A model generated the notes under the pieces. That model was given only the letters and a program-made list of their open reading frames with translations. It made no database searches and was not told the origin of the DNA. From NCBI GenBank assembly GCA_016722025.1, contig JADKGZ010000005.1, positions 62,001-126,000 of the forward strand: a stretch of 64,000 bases of DNA. Reading direction: 5' to 3'. This DNA is from Acidimicrobiaceae bacterium (GTDB lineage Bacteria > Actinomycetota > Acidimicrobiia > Acidimicrobiales > Ilumatobacteraceae). This document shows positions 1-9,132 of the stretch, in pieces; position 1 is the first letter of the stretch; each line of letters opens with the position of its first letter. The position numbers and the translations under genes are program-made.

Positions 1-2550
1 GAGTTGCAGGTCATCAAGAACATGGGCTTCGCCTCGTACTTCCTGATCGTGTGGGATCTCATCAAGCACGCGAAGGACTCGGGCATCCGCGTCGGCCCCG
101 GCCGTGGGTCGGCCGCCGGGTGTGCGGTGGCGTACTGCCTGCGCATCACCGATCTCGACCCGATCAAGTACGACCTGCTGTTCGAGCGCTTCCTCAACCC
201 CAGCCGCATCTCCATGCCCGACATCGACATGGACTTCGACTCGCGCTACCGCGACGAGATGATCCGCTACGCGGCCGAGACGTACGGCCGCGACCACGTC
301 GCCCAGATCATCACCTTCGGCACCATCAAGGCGCGCAACGCGGTCCGCGATGCCGCCAGGGTGCTGGGCTACCCGTACGGCATGGGCGACAAGGTGGCCA
401 AGCTGATGCCACCACTGGTGATGGGCCGCGACACGCCGCTCAAGTACTGCTTCGAGCAGAACCCGAAGTACGCCGACGGCTACAAGGCCGCCGCCGAGCT
501 GCGGGCCACGGTGGAGGCCGACCCCGACGTGAAGCGCGTCGTGCAGGTCGCCAAGGGCCTCGAGGGCCTCAAGCGCAGCGACGGCATCCACGCCGCGGCG
601 GTGGTGATCACCAAGGACCCGCTCACCAACTACCTCCCCGTGCAGCGCAAACCGGTGGCAGGCGGCGACCCGGCAGATGCCCCCATCGTCACCCAGTTCG
701 AAATGCACGGCGTGGAAGAGCTCGGTCTGTTGAAGATGGACTTCTTGGGCCTGCGCAACCTCGACGTCATCTCCGACACGGTGGCCATGGTGCGCGCAAC
801 CAAGGATCCCGAGTTCGACATCGACTCGGTGCACCTCGACGACCAGGCTGTGTTCGACCTGATGGCCAGAGGCGACACGATGGGCGTGTTCCAGCTCGAA
901 TCGCCGCCCATGCGGGCACTGCTGCGGTCGCTGGCGCCCACCTCGTTCGAAGACGTCGCCGCGCTCGTGGCGCTCTACCGGCCGGGGCCGATGAGCGTCA
1001 ACATGCACTACGACTACGCCGACCGCAAGAACGGTCGCCAAGCCGTCAGCTTCTTCCATGAAGATGCGAAGGAGGTGCTGGGCGACACCTACGGCCTGAT
1101 GATCTATCAGGAGAGCGTGATGCGGGTTGCGCAGAAGTTCGCCGGCTACTCGCTCGCCGAAGCCGACAACCTGCGCAAGGCAATGGGCAAGAAGTCGCGC
1201 GAGGTGATGGCCGCAGCCCGCAGCGCCTTCGAAGACGGCTGCGAGCCCACCGGCTACGGCCAGGCGCTGGGCAAGGAACTGTTCGACGTGATCGAGAAGT
1301 TCGCCGACTACGCCTTCAACAAGAGCCACACCTTCGGCTACGGCCTCGTCACCTACCAGACGGCGTTCCTGAAGGCGCACTATCCGGTCGAGTACATGGC
1401 CTGCTTGCTCACCAGCGTGAAGAGCAACCTCGACAAGGCCGCCGTGTACCTCAGCGACGCGCGGGCCAACGGGGTGAAGGTGCTCACACCCGACATCAAT
1501 CGCTCCATCACCGACTTCGCCGCGCTCACGATCGCCGAGGTGCCGGTCGATGTGGTGCTACCGGCAGGCAGCCCAGGGGCCATCACGTTCGGCCTCTCCG
1601 CGATCCGCAACGTGGGCGAGGGCCTGGTCGAGCTGCTGCTGGAAGAGCGCGACGCCAACGGCCCCTACGACTCCTTCCACGAGTACGCCGAGCGGGTGCC
1701 CGAGCCGGTGCTCAACAAGCGCACCGTCGAGTCGCTCATCAAGGCCGGAGCCTTCGATTCGTTGGGTCATCCTCGCAAGGGGTTGCTGATGGTGTTCGAG
1801 CAGATCATCGACGGCACGCTCGTGCGTCGCCGCGAGCGCGATCAGGGCGTGATGAGCCTCTTCGGAGATGTCGGCGACGACGCCGCCGGTGGCTTCAACG
1901 AGCGCGTCGCCATCCCGACGCTCGAGTTCGACAAGAGCGACCGGCTGAAGTTCGAGAAGGAGATGCTCGGGCTGTACATCAGCGACCACCCGTTGCTGGG
2001 CGTGGAAGCAGCGTTGCGGCGCAAGGTGGATTGCAGCGTCGCCGAGGCCGCCGAGAAGGACGACGGGGCAATGATCACCCTCGGGGGAGTCATCACCAAC
2101 CTGTCGCGCAAGTTCACCAAGAAGGGCGACCAGATGGCGGTGTTCGTCCTGGAAGACCTCGACGCCGCCATCGAATGCACCGTCTTCCCGCGGGTGCTGA
2201 TGGAGCAGGGCCACAAGTTGATCGACGACGCGATCGTCACCGTCAAGGGCCGCATCGACCGCCGCGACGAGGTGCGCATCGGCTTCATGGCACAAGACGT
2301 GCAGATCCTGGAGGGTCTCGACACCGGCAGCGCCGCGCCGCTGCGGCTGCGGGTGCCGGCCACGTCGCTCACCGAGTTGAAGATCCACCAGATCCGAAAG
2401 ATCCTGCGTGAGCACCCGGGCGACTCGCCGGTGTACCTGCACATCGGGCAGGGCAAGGTGCTGCGCCTGGCCGACGACTTCTGTGTCGATCTCGACAGAG
2501 TGGTGGGCGAGCTGCGCATGGCCCTGGGCCACGATGCCGTCGTGCTCTGA
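1..2550 (+). CDS. dnaE: DNA polymerase III alpha subunit, 5' part missing
   Basis: This is the catalytic subunit of the replicative DNA polymerase (C-family). The window's left edge cuts the gene, so the N-terminal PHP domain is missing and roughly the last 850 residues remain. The palm is clear: GPGRGSAAG near visible residue 31, the metal-binding motif PDIDMDFD near residue 72, and the third catalytic aspartate in LLKMDFLGLRNL near residue 240. Helix-hairpin-helix and tau-binding regions follow. The OB fold begins around ITLGGVITNLSRKF near residue 690. The reading frame is intact to the TGA. The size and OB fold suit the main actinobacterial DnaE1, but the error-prone DnaE2 cannot be fully excluded without the N-terminus. 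Confidence 0.97.
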   Translation, partial: ELQVIKNMGFASYFLIVWDLIKHAKDSGIRVGPGRGSAAGCAVAYCLRITDLDPIKYDLLFERFLNPSRISMPDIDMDFDSRYRDEMIRYAAETYGRDHVAQIITFGTIKARNAVRDAARVLGYPYGMGDKVAKLMPPLVMGRDTPLKYCFEQNPKYADGYKAAAELRATVEADPDVKRVVQVAKGLEGLKRSDGIHAAAVVITKDPLTNYLPVQRKPVAGGDPADAPIVTQFEMHGVEELGLLKMDFLGLRNLDVISDTVAMVRATKDPEFDIDSVHLDDQAVFDLMARGDTMGVFQLESPPMRALLRSLAPTSFEDVAALVALYRPGPMSVNMHYDYADRKNGRQAVSFFHEDAKEVLGDTYGLMIYQESVMRVAQKFAGYSLAEADNLRKAMGKKSREVMAAARSAFEDGCEPTGYGQALGKELFDVIEKFADYAFNKSHTFGYGLVTYQTAFLKAHYPVEYMACLLTSVKSNLDKAAVYLSDARANGVKVLTPDINRSITDFAALTIAEVPVDVVLPAGSPGAITFGLSAIRNVGEGLVELLLEERDANGPYDSFHEYAERVPEPVLNKRTVESLIKAGAFDSLGHPRKGLLMVFEQIIDGTLVRRRERDQGVMSLFGDVGDDAAGGFNERVAIPTLEFDKSDRLKFEKEMLGLYISDHPLLGVEAALRRKVDCSVAEAAEKDDGAMITLGGVITNLSRKFTKKGDQMAVFVLEDLDAAIECTVFPRVLMEQGHKLIDDAIVTVKGRIDRRDEVRIGFMAQDVQILEGLDTGSAAPLRLRVPATSLTELKIHQIRKILREHPGDSPVYLHIGQGKVLRLADDFCVDLDRVVGELRMALGHDAVVL

Positions 2551-2697
2551 CCGCGCCTGGTCGTTCGAGCCTTCGAGGTGCTCCGGCGGGCGTTCGCCGA
2601 AGTGTGCGGGGCAGGAATCGCCCGAGTTGCTGGCAGAATAGAGGACTCAGGTCACGCCTCGGTCCGGGGTACGGAGTTCGACAGGAGCTGCCGGGCA

Positions 2698-3352
2698 ATG
2701 CCAATCCAGGTGGAAACCAGGGATGCTGCGGCGCTGAACGACGCCGACCTCGACGAAATGGCGTCGATGGGCGGTGCGTTCGACATCGGGCGTCCTCTCG
2801 AAGGCGAAGGAAGACTGGGTGCTCAGCACCGCGGCTCGCGTCGACGGCAAGCTGCACGGGTTCGCGTTCGCCACGCTCGAGCGCATCGGCGGCACCCCTT
2901 GCGTGTTGGTCGGCCTGCTCAGCGTGAAGCGTACGTCCAAGCGCGATCAGGTGCTGAAGGGCGTGATGAACGAGGCGTTCCATCGGGCACTGATGGCCTT
3001 CCCCGACGAAGACGTGGTGGTCGGCTCTCGCTTCGCGCTGCCCGATGGGTTGGAGGCGTTCAAGCAGGTCGACGAGCTGATTCCCCGCCCCGGCCACCGC
3101 GCGGTGGGTGAAGAGCGGGCCTGGGGTCGCCGCCTGGCCAAGCGCTTTGGCATCGACGGCCACTACGACGAGCAGACGTTCGTCGTCAAGGCCAATGGCC
3201 AGGGGTTCCTCGATCACGAGTCGCTGAAGGGCGAGAAGATCAAGCCCGAGCTGGCGGCATTGTTCGCCACCGTCTCGGCCAAGGCGGGTGGGTCGGTGGT
3301 CGTTCACGGCTGGGTGATGGCCGAAGACCTCGTGAAACTGGGCGCGCGCTGA
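2698..3352 (+). CDS. Hypothetical protein, broken by a one-base frameshift
   Basis: I do not recognise this family. The ATG at 2698 has an AGGAG Shine-Dalgarno about ten bases upstream. The N-terminal 31 residues (starting MPIQVETRDAAAL) lie in one frame and the rest in the next. Removing one G from GGG at 2788-2790 joins them as ...FDIGVLSKAKEDW..., giving one protein of about 218 residues. A segment around VGLLSVKRTSKRDQVLKG, followed by a helix, is loosely reminiscent of a GNAT acetyltransferase fold, but no acetyl-CoA motif is convincing. The gene sits between dnaE and a nitroreductase on the same strand. The frameshift is more likely a sequence error than real decay, because both halves look coding. 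Confidence 0.7.
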
Positions 3353-3372
3353 CCATCGAGCCGGCATCGGCG

Positions 3373-3954
3373 GTGGAAGCCGTCATTCGTCGCCGACGGA
3401 TGACCCGCTCGTTCGATCCCACTCCACTCGACCAGGGTCTCGTCGCCGATCTGCTCGACCTGGCCCGGCGAGCACCCTCGGCCGGCTACAGCCAAGGAGT
3501 TCACTTCCTGGCCCTGACGGGCGACGCCGTCCCGGCGTTCTGGCGCATCACCGGCGGGGCCGACTGGTTCGATGCGGGCATCACCGCTGCACCCGTGCTG
3601 GTGCTGCCGCTCGCTGATCCCGACGCATACACGTCGCGCTACTCCGAAGGCGACAAGGCCGGTCACGGCCTGGAGGTTGCAGCCAACTGGGAGGTGCCGT
3701 TCTGGATCACCGACGCCGCGATGGCCGCTCAGAACCTGTTGCTGCTGGCCGAGGAGCGCGGCCTCGGCGCGCTGTACTTCGGCATCTTCCGCAACGCTCG
3801 CCTCGCACTCGACGAGTTCGGCGTGCCACCGCACGTGCTGCAAGTGGGCGCCGTGGCACTGGGGTACCGGGCCGCGGCCGACGTGCCGTCGGGCTCCGCC
3901 ACCACCAGGGCTCGCCGCCCGCGGCGCGACGTGGTGCACCACCAGCGCTGGTGA
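3373..3954 (+). CDS. Nitroreductase family protein
   Basis: A 193-residue FMN-binding reductase of the nitroreductase superfamily. The N-terminal RRRRMTRSF matches the arginine-rich FMN phosphate-binding start of the family, followed by LLDLARRAPSAGYSQ. The middle TDAAMAAQNLLLLAEERGLG is the usual dimer-interface helix region, and the C-terminal GAVALGY completes the fold. The GTG at 3373 is the only sensible start after the preceding stop at 3352. No good Shine-Dalgarno is visible, so translation may be coupled to the upstream gene. Its physiological substrate is not deducible. It is the first of four nitroreductase-family genes in this window. Confidence 0.88.
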   Translation: MEAVIRRRRMTRSFDPTPLDQGLVADLLDLARRAPSAGYSQGVHFLALTGDAVPAFWRITGGADWFDAGITAAPVLVLPLADPDAYTSRYSEGDKAGHGLEVAANWEVPFWITDAAMAAQNLLLLAEERGLGALYFGIFRNARLALDEFGVPPHVLQVGAVALGYRAAADVPSGSATTRARRPRRDVVHHQRW

Positions 3955-4040
3955 CGCTCCGGCTCGGCCGCGGGTCGCACTGCCTGGCTAGCGTGCGGTC
4001 AGCGCGACCGTACTGAACGACCGCACAGGAGATGCTCGCC

Positions 4041-4433
4041 ATGGCCAACCAGATCCCCCTCGTCGACTACCTCGTGCTCGGCGACGCCCCTCACCTGACA
4101 GCGAACGAGTGCACCGCGTGTGGCGCCCGCTTCTTCGATCGGCGCAACGCGTGCGCCAGCTGCAGTGGCACCGAGTTCCACACCGTCGACATCGAGACCG
4201 GTGGCGAGGTGAAGGCGTTCACGATCGTCACGTTCGCCGCCCCGGGGGTGCCGGTGCCGTTCGTGTCGGCAATCGTCGACTGCGGCGGCACCAGCGTGCG
4301 CGGCAACGTCATCGACATCGACCCCACCCCTGAGCACGTCGCGCTGGGCATGAAGGTGCACCTCGCCACATACACCATCGGCACCGACGACAACGGCACC
4401 GAAGCCATCGGCTTCGGGTTCGCCCCCAACTGA
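4041..4433 (+). CDS. Zinc-ribbon/OB-fold acyl-CoA binding protein (DUF35 family)
   Basis: A 130-residue DUF35 protein: a rubredoxin-like zinc ribbon (ECTACGARFFDRRNACASC, two CxxC pairs) followed by an OB fold. These proteins partner thiolases or hydratases and help bind acyl-CoA, as in sterol side-chain degradation and polyhydroxyalkanoate or polyketide chemistry. The ATG at 4041 is preferred over 4032 because AGGAG ends nine bases before it, whereas the upstream ATG overlaps that site. The stop lies 11 bases before the thiolase start, so the two genes form an operon and probably a complex. Confidence 0.92.
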   Translation: MANQIPLVDYLVLGDAPHLTANECTACGARFFDRRNACASCSGTEFHTVDIETGGEVKAFTIVTFAAPGVPVPFVSAIVDCGGTSVRGNVIDIDPTPEHVALGMKVHLATYTIGTDDNGTEAIGFGFAPN

Positions 4434-4444
4434 AAGGCGACGCG

Positions 4445-5650
4445 ATGAGCGACGACATCTGGATCCTCGGCATTCACATGACCAAGTTCGGGAAGTACCC
4501 CGACAAGGACACGGTCGACCTCGCCTCGCAGGCGGCCCTCGCCGCACTGGCCGACGGCGGCGTCACCATGAAGGACATGGGCGTGCTCGCCGCTGGCTGT
4601 CTGATGGCCAGCAACGCGGGCATCGGCCAGCAGTTGCAGAAGCAGATCGGCCAGACCGGCATTCCGGTGTACAACGTGGCCAACGCATGTGCCACCGGCG
4701 CCACGGCGCTGCGCACCACCATCATGGCCGTGAAGTCGGGCGAGGTCGACATGGGCCTTGCCGTGGGCGTGGAGAAGCTGGCCGGTGCCGGCCTGCTGGG
4801 TGCTGGCGGCCGACCCAAGAGCGACAAGAACGAGTGGAACCCCAGCGGCCGCTACGGCGCCGTCACCAGCACCGACGGCCGCGTGGGCACCGACAGCATG
4901 CCCGGCGTGTTTGCGCAAGTGGGCATGGAGTACGGGCACAAGTACGGCGGCACCAGCTTCGAGCTGTTCGCGAAGATCAGCGAGAAGAACCACGCGCACA
5001 GCACCCTCAACCCGTTGGCGGCGTACACCAAGCGGATGACCCTCGACGAGATCATGAACGACATCATGATCGCGTATCCCAACACGCGCCCGATGTGCAG
5101 CGCCAACTGCGATGGCGCGGCGGCGGCGGTCGTGGTCAGCGACGCCAAGCTGAAGACGCTGTCGCTGGAGCAACAGCGGCGGGCCATCAAGGTGTCGGCC
5201 TCGGTGCTCACCAGCGACCCGTACGAAGAAGGCTGTCAAGTGCTGCCCAACGTCAACACGCTCACTCGCAACGCGGTGAAGATCGCCTACGAGCAGGCGG
5301 GCGTCAGCCCTGGCGACCTCGACCTGGTGGAGCTGCACGACTGCTTCGCCACCGCCGAGCTGGTGCACTACGACAACCTGATGCTGTGCGAGGAGGGCGG
5401 CGCCGTCGACTTCTTCGAGAGCGGTGCCACCTGGCGCACCGGCAGCACCCCGGTGAACGTGTCGGGCGGCCTCGAGTCGAAGGGGCACCCCATCGCGGCC
5501 ACCGGCATCGCCAACATCTGGGAGGTCTGCCACCACCTGCGTGGTGAGGCCGGCGATCGCCAGATCCAGGGAGCGAAGGTGGGCCTCGCCCATGTCATCG
5601 GTCTCGGCTCGGCATGCGGTGTGCACATCCTCGAGCGCTCAGGGCTCTGA
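4445..5650 (+). CDS. Thiolase / SCP-x-like lipid-transfer thiolase
   Basis: A 401-residue thiolase-superfamily enzyme of the SCP-x/Ltp type, which work on branched or steroid acyl-CoA substrates. The nucleophile-region motif is NVANACATGATALR near residue 85. The C-terminal catalytic elements are ELHDCFATAEL, the GGLESKGHPIAATG histidine motif near residue 345, and GSACGVHIL at the end. It directly follows the DUF35 gene, the usual partner of this thiolase branch, which suggests a two-subunit thiolase or retro-aldolase-like unit. Whether the true activity is acetyl transfer or carbon-carbon cleavage of a side chain cannot be told from sequence. Confidence 0.93.
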   Translation: MSDDIWILGIHMTKFGKYPDKDTVDLASQAALAALADGGVTMKDMGVLAAGCLMASNAGIGQQLQKQIGQTGIPVYNVANACATGATALRTTIMAVKSGEVDMGLAVGVEKLAGAGLLGAGGRPKSDKNEWNPSGRYGAVTSTDGRVGTDSMPGVFAQVGMEYGHKYGGTSFELFAKISEKNHAHSTLNPLAAYTKRMTLDEIMNDIMIAYPNTRPMCSANCDGAAAAVVVSDAKLKTLSLEQQRRAIKVSASVLTSDPYEEGCQVLPNVNTLTRNAVKIAYEQAGVSPGDLDLVELHDCFATAELVHYDNLMLCEEGGAVDFFESGATWRTGSTPVNVSGGLESKGHPIAATGIANIWEVCHHLRGEAGDRQIQGAKVGLAHVIGLGSACGVHILERSGL

Positions 5651-5655
5651 CGGCC

Positions 5656-5689
5656 ACGGCGCACCGGGCGCCGATGCCCGGTGCGCCGT
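5656..5689. terminator. Perfect 14-bp hairpin between convergent genes
   Basis: Arms at 5656-5669 and 5676-5689 are exact reverse complements with a six-base loop. It lies just after the thiolase stop and just before the end of the opposing lipoprotein gene. There is no T-run on either side, so it could be a bidirectional U-less terminator of the kind proposed for actinobacteria. Confidence 0.75.
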
Positions 5690-5699
5690 CAACGCGTGA

Positions 5700-6188
5700 T
5701 CAGTCGGGGCAGGTGGCCTCGAAGTAGGCGTCGATGTTGTCGCTGGCCGCCTGCACCTCCGGCGTGCCCAGTGCTTCCAGCGCTGCCTGCACCTCGGGCT
5801 TGGTCATGTCGTTGCCGTTGTCGGTGAGGATCTGCGCGTACTGCGCAAACGCTGTCGACATGACAGCAAGGTCGTCCTGCAGGTCGGCCGGCACCTTCGA
5901 GCTGACGTCGCCGAACACCTGGGTGAGATCCGCCTGCTCACCCTGCGGCGCGAAGACCTGCGAGTAGAGCGTGGCGAACTGCAGCGCGATCGCCCTGCAT
6001 TCCTCGGTGAGGTTGCCCGGCAGGCTGAGGTCGCTCGGCAGGCTGACGTCGCTCGGCAACGTGATGTTGGGGATCGACAGGTCGGACGGGACGGTGAGCT
6101 TGGTGCCCGACGACTTGCTGTCGCTGCTGCAGGCGCCGAGACCGACCAACGTGGTGGCCACAAGGGCGATGGTGATGATGCGCTTCAT
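5700..6188 (-). CDS. Small secreted lipoprotein
   Basis: A 162-residue lipoprotein of unknown role. The N-terminus MKRIITIALVATTLVGLGAC is a clean signal peptide with lipobox LGAC. Just after it is a degenerate repeat built on LPSD (LTVPSDL, LPSDVS, LPSDLS, LPGNL), then a helical domain with a conserved-looking pair of cysteines (EECRAIALQ and the terminal EATCPD). The Shine-Dalgarno AGGAG is seven bases before the ATG. It is monocistronic and convergent with the thiolase gene. Domain resemblance to a known family was not apparent. Confidence 0.87.
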   Translation of the reverse strand: MKRIITIALVATTLVGLGACSSDSKSSGTKLTVPSDLSIPNITLPSDVSLPSDLSLPGNLTEECRAIALQFATLYSQVFAPQGEQADLTQVFGDVSSKVPADLQDDLAVMSTAFAQYAQILTDNGNDMTKPEVQAALEALGTPEVQAASDNIDAYFEATCPD

Positions 6189-6270
6189 GACGTGCTCCTG
6201 GGTGCGGTGAGTAGCCCGACACTATGACTCCGGAAGGAGTGACTGGGACCGTGTTCAGTGTCGCAGGTGG

Positions 6271-8280
6271 TCAGAGCAACTGAGCGGCGAGGTCTGTCAC
6301 GTTTTCGGCAGGAAGTTGACACGCATGGTCGTGGCAGACGAAGGCGAGCCCGTCCGCGCGTTGGTGCCACAGTGGGCTGTCGAACGGCTCGCCCCAGGCC
6401 ATCACCGCATCGGGTAGCCAGTGCCGCCGCACTTCGGCGAGCAGGTCGGGACGGTCGCCGGTGATCACGATCTCGGTCGCCCCGGCCTGCCGGCTCGCGA
6501 CGGCCATCAGGGCCTGCGAGAAGGCTGCCGGTGACTGCGGCACCGCGCGCGCCAACAGGCGGATGATCTGGTCGGCGTGGTTGGTGTAGCGGTTCTCGCC
6601 GGTGAGGGCGCCCAAGCGGGCAAGCGCAAGTGCGGCGGAGGAGTTGGCCGACGGGGTGGCGTTGTCGAGCAGTTCCTTCTGCCGGGCGACCAGTTGCTCG
6701 CCGTCGTCGGGGGTGGTGAACAGGCCACCGCGATCGACATCCCAGAAGTGGTCGAGCAGCACATCGGCAACCTCGCGGGCATGCCCGACCCAGCGCGCCT
6801 GCCCTGTCAGCTCGGCGAGCCGCGTGAACGCGTCGACGACGGTGGCGTGATCGCCGGCAAGTGCGTGGTGGCGGGCCGGCGGGCTGCCACCCTCGTGCCA
6901 CGCGCGCTGCCAGCGCCCGCTGGGCTGGCGCAGCTCGCGCAGCAGGAACTCGCCGTTGGCGATGGCCGCGTCGCGCCAATCGGGGCGATCGAAGGCTGCG
7001 GCGGCCTCACACAGCGACGCCAACATCAGACCGTTCCACTCGGTGAGCACCTTGTCGTCGAGGCCGGGTCGCAAGCGTTGCTCGCGGGCCTCGAACAGCC
7101 GCTGCCTGGCCCGCTCGATGGCGGCTGGCCGCACGATGTCGCCGCGGTGGTGCACGCGGGCCGGGATGGTGCGTCCTTCGAAGTTGCCGTCGGCGGTGAA
7201 CTCGTACCAGCTCAGCGCTTCATCGGCGTCAGCGCCCAGCACGGCGCGCACCTCCTGCACCGTCCAGGTGTGGAACAGCCCTTCGTGCCCGTGGCCGTGC
7301 TCGTCGGGCGAGTCGGCGTCCTCCGCCGAGAAGAACCCGCCGGCAGGGTGGCACAGGTCGCGCAGCACGTAGCCGACGGTTTCCTCCACCACCTGGCGGT
7401 AGCGGGCCTCGCCGGTGAGCAGCGCGGCGTGCACGTACACGCGTACCAGCAGCGCCTGGTCGTACAGCATCTTCTCGAAGTGCGGCACCAGCCACTGCGC
7501 GTCCACGGAGTAGCGGGCGAACCCACCACCGAGGTGGTCGTAGATGCCGCCGCTGGCCATCGCGTCGAGCGAGGTGGTGAGCATCGCCCGCAGTTCGTCG
7601 GTGGGCGACACGCGCAGCGCTCGGGCCACGAGGTCGAGGCTCATCGTGGAGGGGAACTTGGGGGCACCGCCGAATCCGCCCCACTGCGCGTCGAACTGCT
7701 CGGTCAGTTGTTGCAGGCCGAGGAGCACCAGCTCCGGCCCCGGGTAGTCGGCCACCGGCAGCACGTTGGCCGAGCGTTGCAGCGCCTCGCCGAGGGCCTT
7801 CACGTTCTGCTGGATGTCGTCGGGTCGGTTGCGCCACACGTCGTCGATGGAGGCCATCAGTTGCATGAACTGGGGCTTGGGGAAGTAGGTGCCGCCATAG
7901 AACGGCTCGCCCGCGGGTGTGAGGAACACGGTCATCGGCCACCCGCCGCGCCCGGTCATCGCCTGCACCGCATCCATGTAGATCGCGTCGACATCGGGCC
8001 GTTCCTCGCGATCGACCTTGACGTTCACGAACAGCCGGTTCATCACCTCGGCGACCTCGGCGTCCTCGAAGCACTCATGCGCCATCACGTGGCACCAGTG
8101 GCAGGCGCTGTAGCCCACGGACAGCAGGATGGGCACATTGCGCGCTTCGGCGGCGGCGAGGGCCGGCGCGTCCCAGGGGTACCAATCCACTGGATTGTCG
8201 CGATGCTGGCGCAGGTACGGCGAGGCTTCGTCGGCGAGGCGGTTCACGGGGTCAGGCGCCGACGGCGTGGTAGCCACCAT
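6271..8280 (-). CDS. Thioredoxin-domain protein (DUF255/YyaL, SPATA20-like)
   Basis: A 669-residue member of the conserved YyaL/SPATA20 family: an N-terminal thioredoxin-like domain (DUF255) plus a long alpha/alpha-toroid resembling N-acylglucosamine 2-epimerase. Seen in the sequence are the opening LADEASPYLRQHRDNPVDWY and the redox motif GYSACHWCHVMAHECF (CxxC near residue 55), then VDREERPDVDAIYMD. The function of the family is unresolved. The ATG at 8280 is chosen because the family normally begins shortly before the LADEASPYL motif. This start lies 29 bases inside the end of fabI, so the two are translationally linked on the minus strand. Confidence 0.93.
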   Translation of the reverse strand: MVATTPSAPDPVNRLADEASPYLRQHRDNPVDWYPWDAPALAAAEARNVPILLSVGYSACHWCHVMAHECFEDAEVAEVMNRLFVNVKVDREERPDVDAIYMDAVQAMTGRGGWPMTVFLTPAGEPFYGGTYFPKPQFMQLMASIDDVWRNRPDDIQQNVKALGEALQRSANVLPVADYPGPELVLLGLQQLTEQFDAQWGGFGGAPKFPSTMSLDLVARALRVSPTDELRAMLTTSLDAMASGGIYDHLGGGFARYSVDAQWLVPHFEKMLYDQALLVRVYVHAALLTGEARYRQVVEETVGYVLRDLCHPAGGFFSAEDADSPDEHGHGHEGLFHTWTVQEVRAVLGADADEALSWYEFTADGNFEGRTIPARVHHRGDIVRPAAIERARQRLFEAREQRLRPGLDDKVLTEWNGLMLASLCEAAAAFDRPDWRDAAIANGEFLLRELRQPSGRWQRAWHEGGSPPARHHALAGDHATVVDAFTRLAELTGQARWVGHAREVADVLLDHFWDVDRGGLFTTPDDGEQLVARQKELLDNATPSANSSAALALARLGALTGENRYTNHADQIIRLLARAVPQSPAAFSQALMAVASRQAGATEIVITGDRPDLLAEVRRHWLPDAVMAWGEPFDSPLWHQRADGLAFVCHDHACQLPAENVTDLAAQLL

Positions 8281-9019
8281 CGACGTGCACGACTTCGCCG
8301 GTGGTGGCCGGGAACCAGTCGCTGAGCAGGGCCACGCAGGCCTTGGCGACCGCCGACGAATCGGTGACATCCCACCCCAGCGGCGCCCGCTCGTCCCAGA
8401 TGTCCTCGAATTTCTTGAACCCGGGAATGCTCTTGGCCGCCATGGTCTTCACCGGCCCGGCTGCCACCAGGTTGCTGCGGATGCCGCGCGAGCCGAGGTC
8501 GCGAGCGAGGTAGCGACTGACGCTCTCGAGCGCGGACTTGGCGACGCCCATCCAGTTGTAGGCAGGCCAGGCGACGGTGTTGTCGAAGTCGAGGCCCACG
8601 AACGCGCCACCGCTGGTCATCAGCGGCGCGAAGGCCTCCGCCAGCGCCTTCAACGAGTATGCGCTGATGTGGAGTGCCACCGACACGTCGGCCCACTGCG
8701 GCGCGAGGAAGTCTTCGCCGAGGCAGGCTTCGGGTGCGAACCCGATGCTGTGCAGCACGCCATCGACCCGGCCCCACTTGGCGGCCAGAGCATCGCGGAC
8801 GGCCACCAGGTGGTCGGGCTGGGTGACATCGAGCTCGAACACATCGACCGGCTGTGGCAGCTTGCGAGCCGTGCGCTGAGTGAGGCTGAGCGCCCGCCCG
8901 GCACCGGTGAGCACGATGTTCGCGCCTTCCTGCTGTGCCAGCAGCGCCACACCGTATGCCAACGAGGCGTCGGTGAGGACGCCGGTGATGACGATGTTCT
9001 TGCCAGTGAGGAGACCCAT
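8252..9019 (-). CDS. fabI: Enoyl-[acyl-carrier-protein] reductase, InhA/FabI type
   Basis: A 255-residue NADH-dependent enoyl-ACP reductase, the last step of each fatty-acid elongation cycle. It looks much like mycobacterial InhA: GLLTGKNIVITGVLTDASLA at the start, then DGVLHSIGFAP, and the catalytic region PAYNWMGVAKSALES with the Tyr-(x6)-Lys pair, followed by RSNLVAAGPVKTMA. The ATG at 9019 gives the canonical N-terminus and has a -10-like TACGAT seven bases upstream, so the mRNA is probably leaderless. The DUF255 gene follows with a 29-base overlap. The divergent neighbour is npdG. Confidence 0.96.
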   Translation of the reverse strand: MGLLTGKNIVITGVLTDASLAYGVALLAQQEGANIVLTGAGRALSLTQRTARKLPQPVDVFELDVTQPDHLVAVRDALAAKWGRVDGVLHSIGFAPEACLGEDFLAPQWADVSVALHISAYSLKALAEAFAPLMTSGGAFVGLDFDNTVAWPAYNWMGVAKSALESVSRYLARDLGSRGIRSNLVAAGPVKTMAAKSIPGFKKFEDIWDERAPLGWDVTDSSAVAKACVALLSDWFPATTGEVVHVDGGYHAVGA

Positions 9020-9026
9020 GCCGGCG

Positions 9027-9032
9027 ATCGTA
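9027..9032 (-). promoter_or_regulatory. Probable -10 box of fabI (leaderless)
   Basis: TACGAT on the minus strand, seven bases before the fabI ATG at 9019. Part of the recurrent TAnnnT-N6-8-start pattern of this window. Confidence 0.6.
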
Positions 9033-9132
9033 CCGCTCGGGCGACTGCCGTTTGCTCCACCGGAATCGACGGCCACCCGCGCTCGGCGGCAACGCCTTCA
9101 CTGAACGACGACCCGTGTGCAAGGCTGACCGG

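Noticed and set aside
6577..8325. A 582-codon plus-strand frame opposite the DUF255 gene
   Set aside because: Antisense to an intact, recognisable protein; no start signal and no family resemblance.
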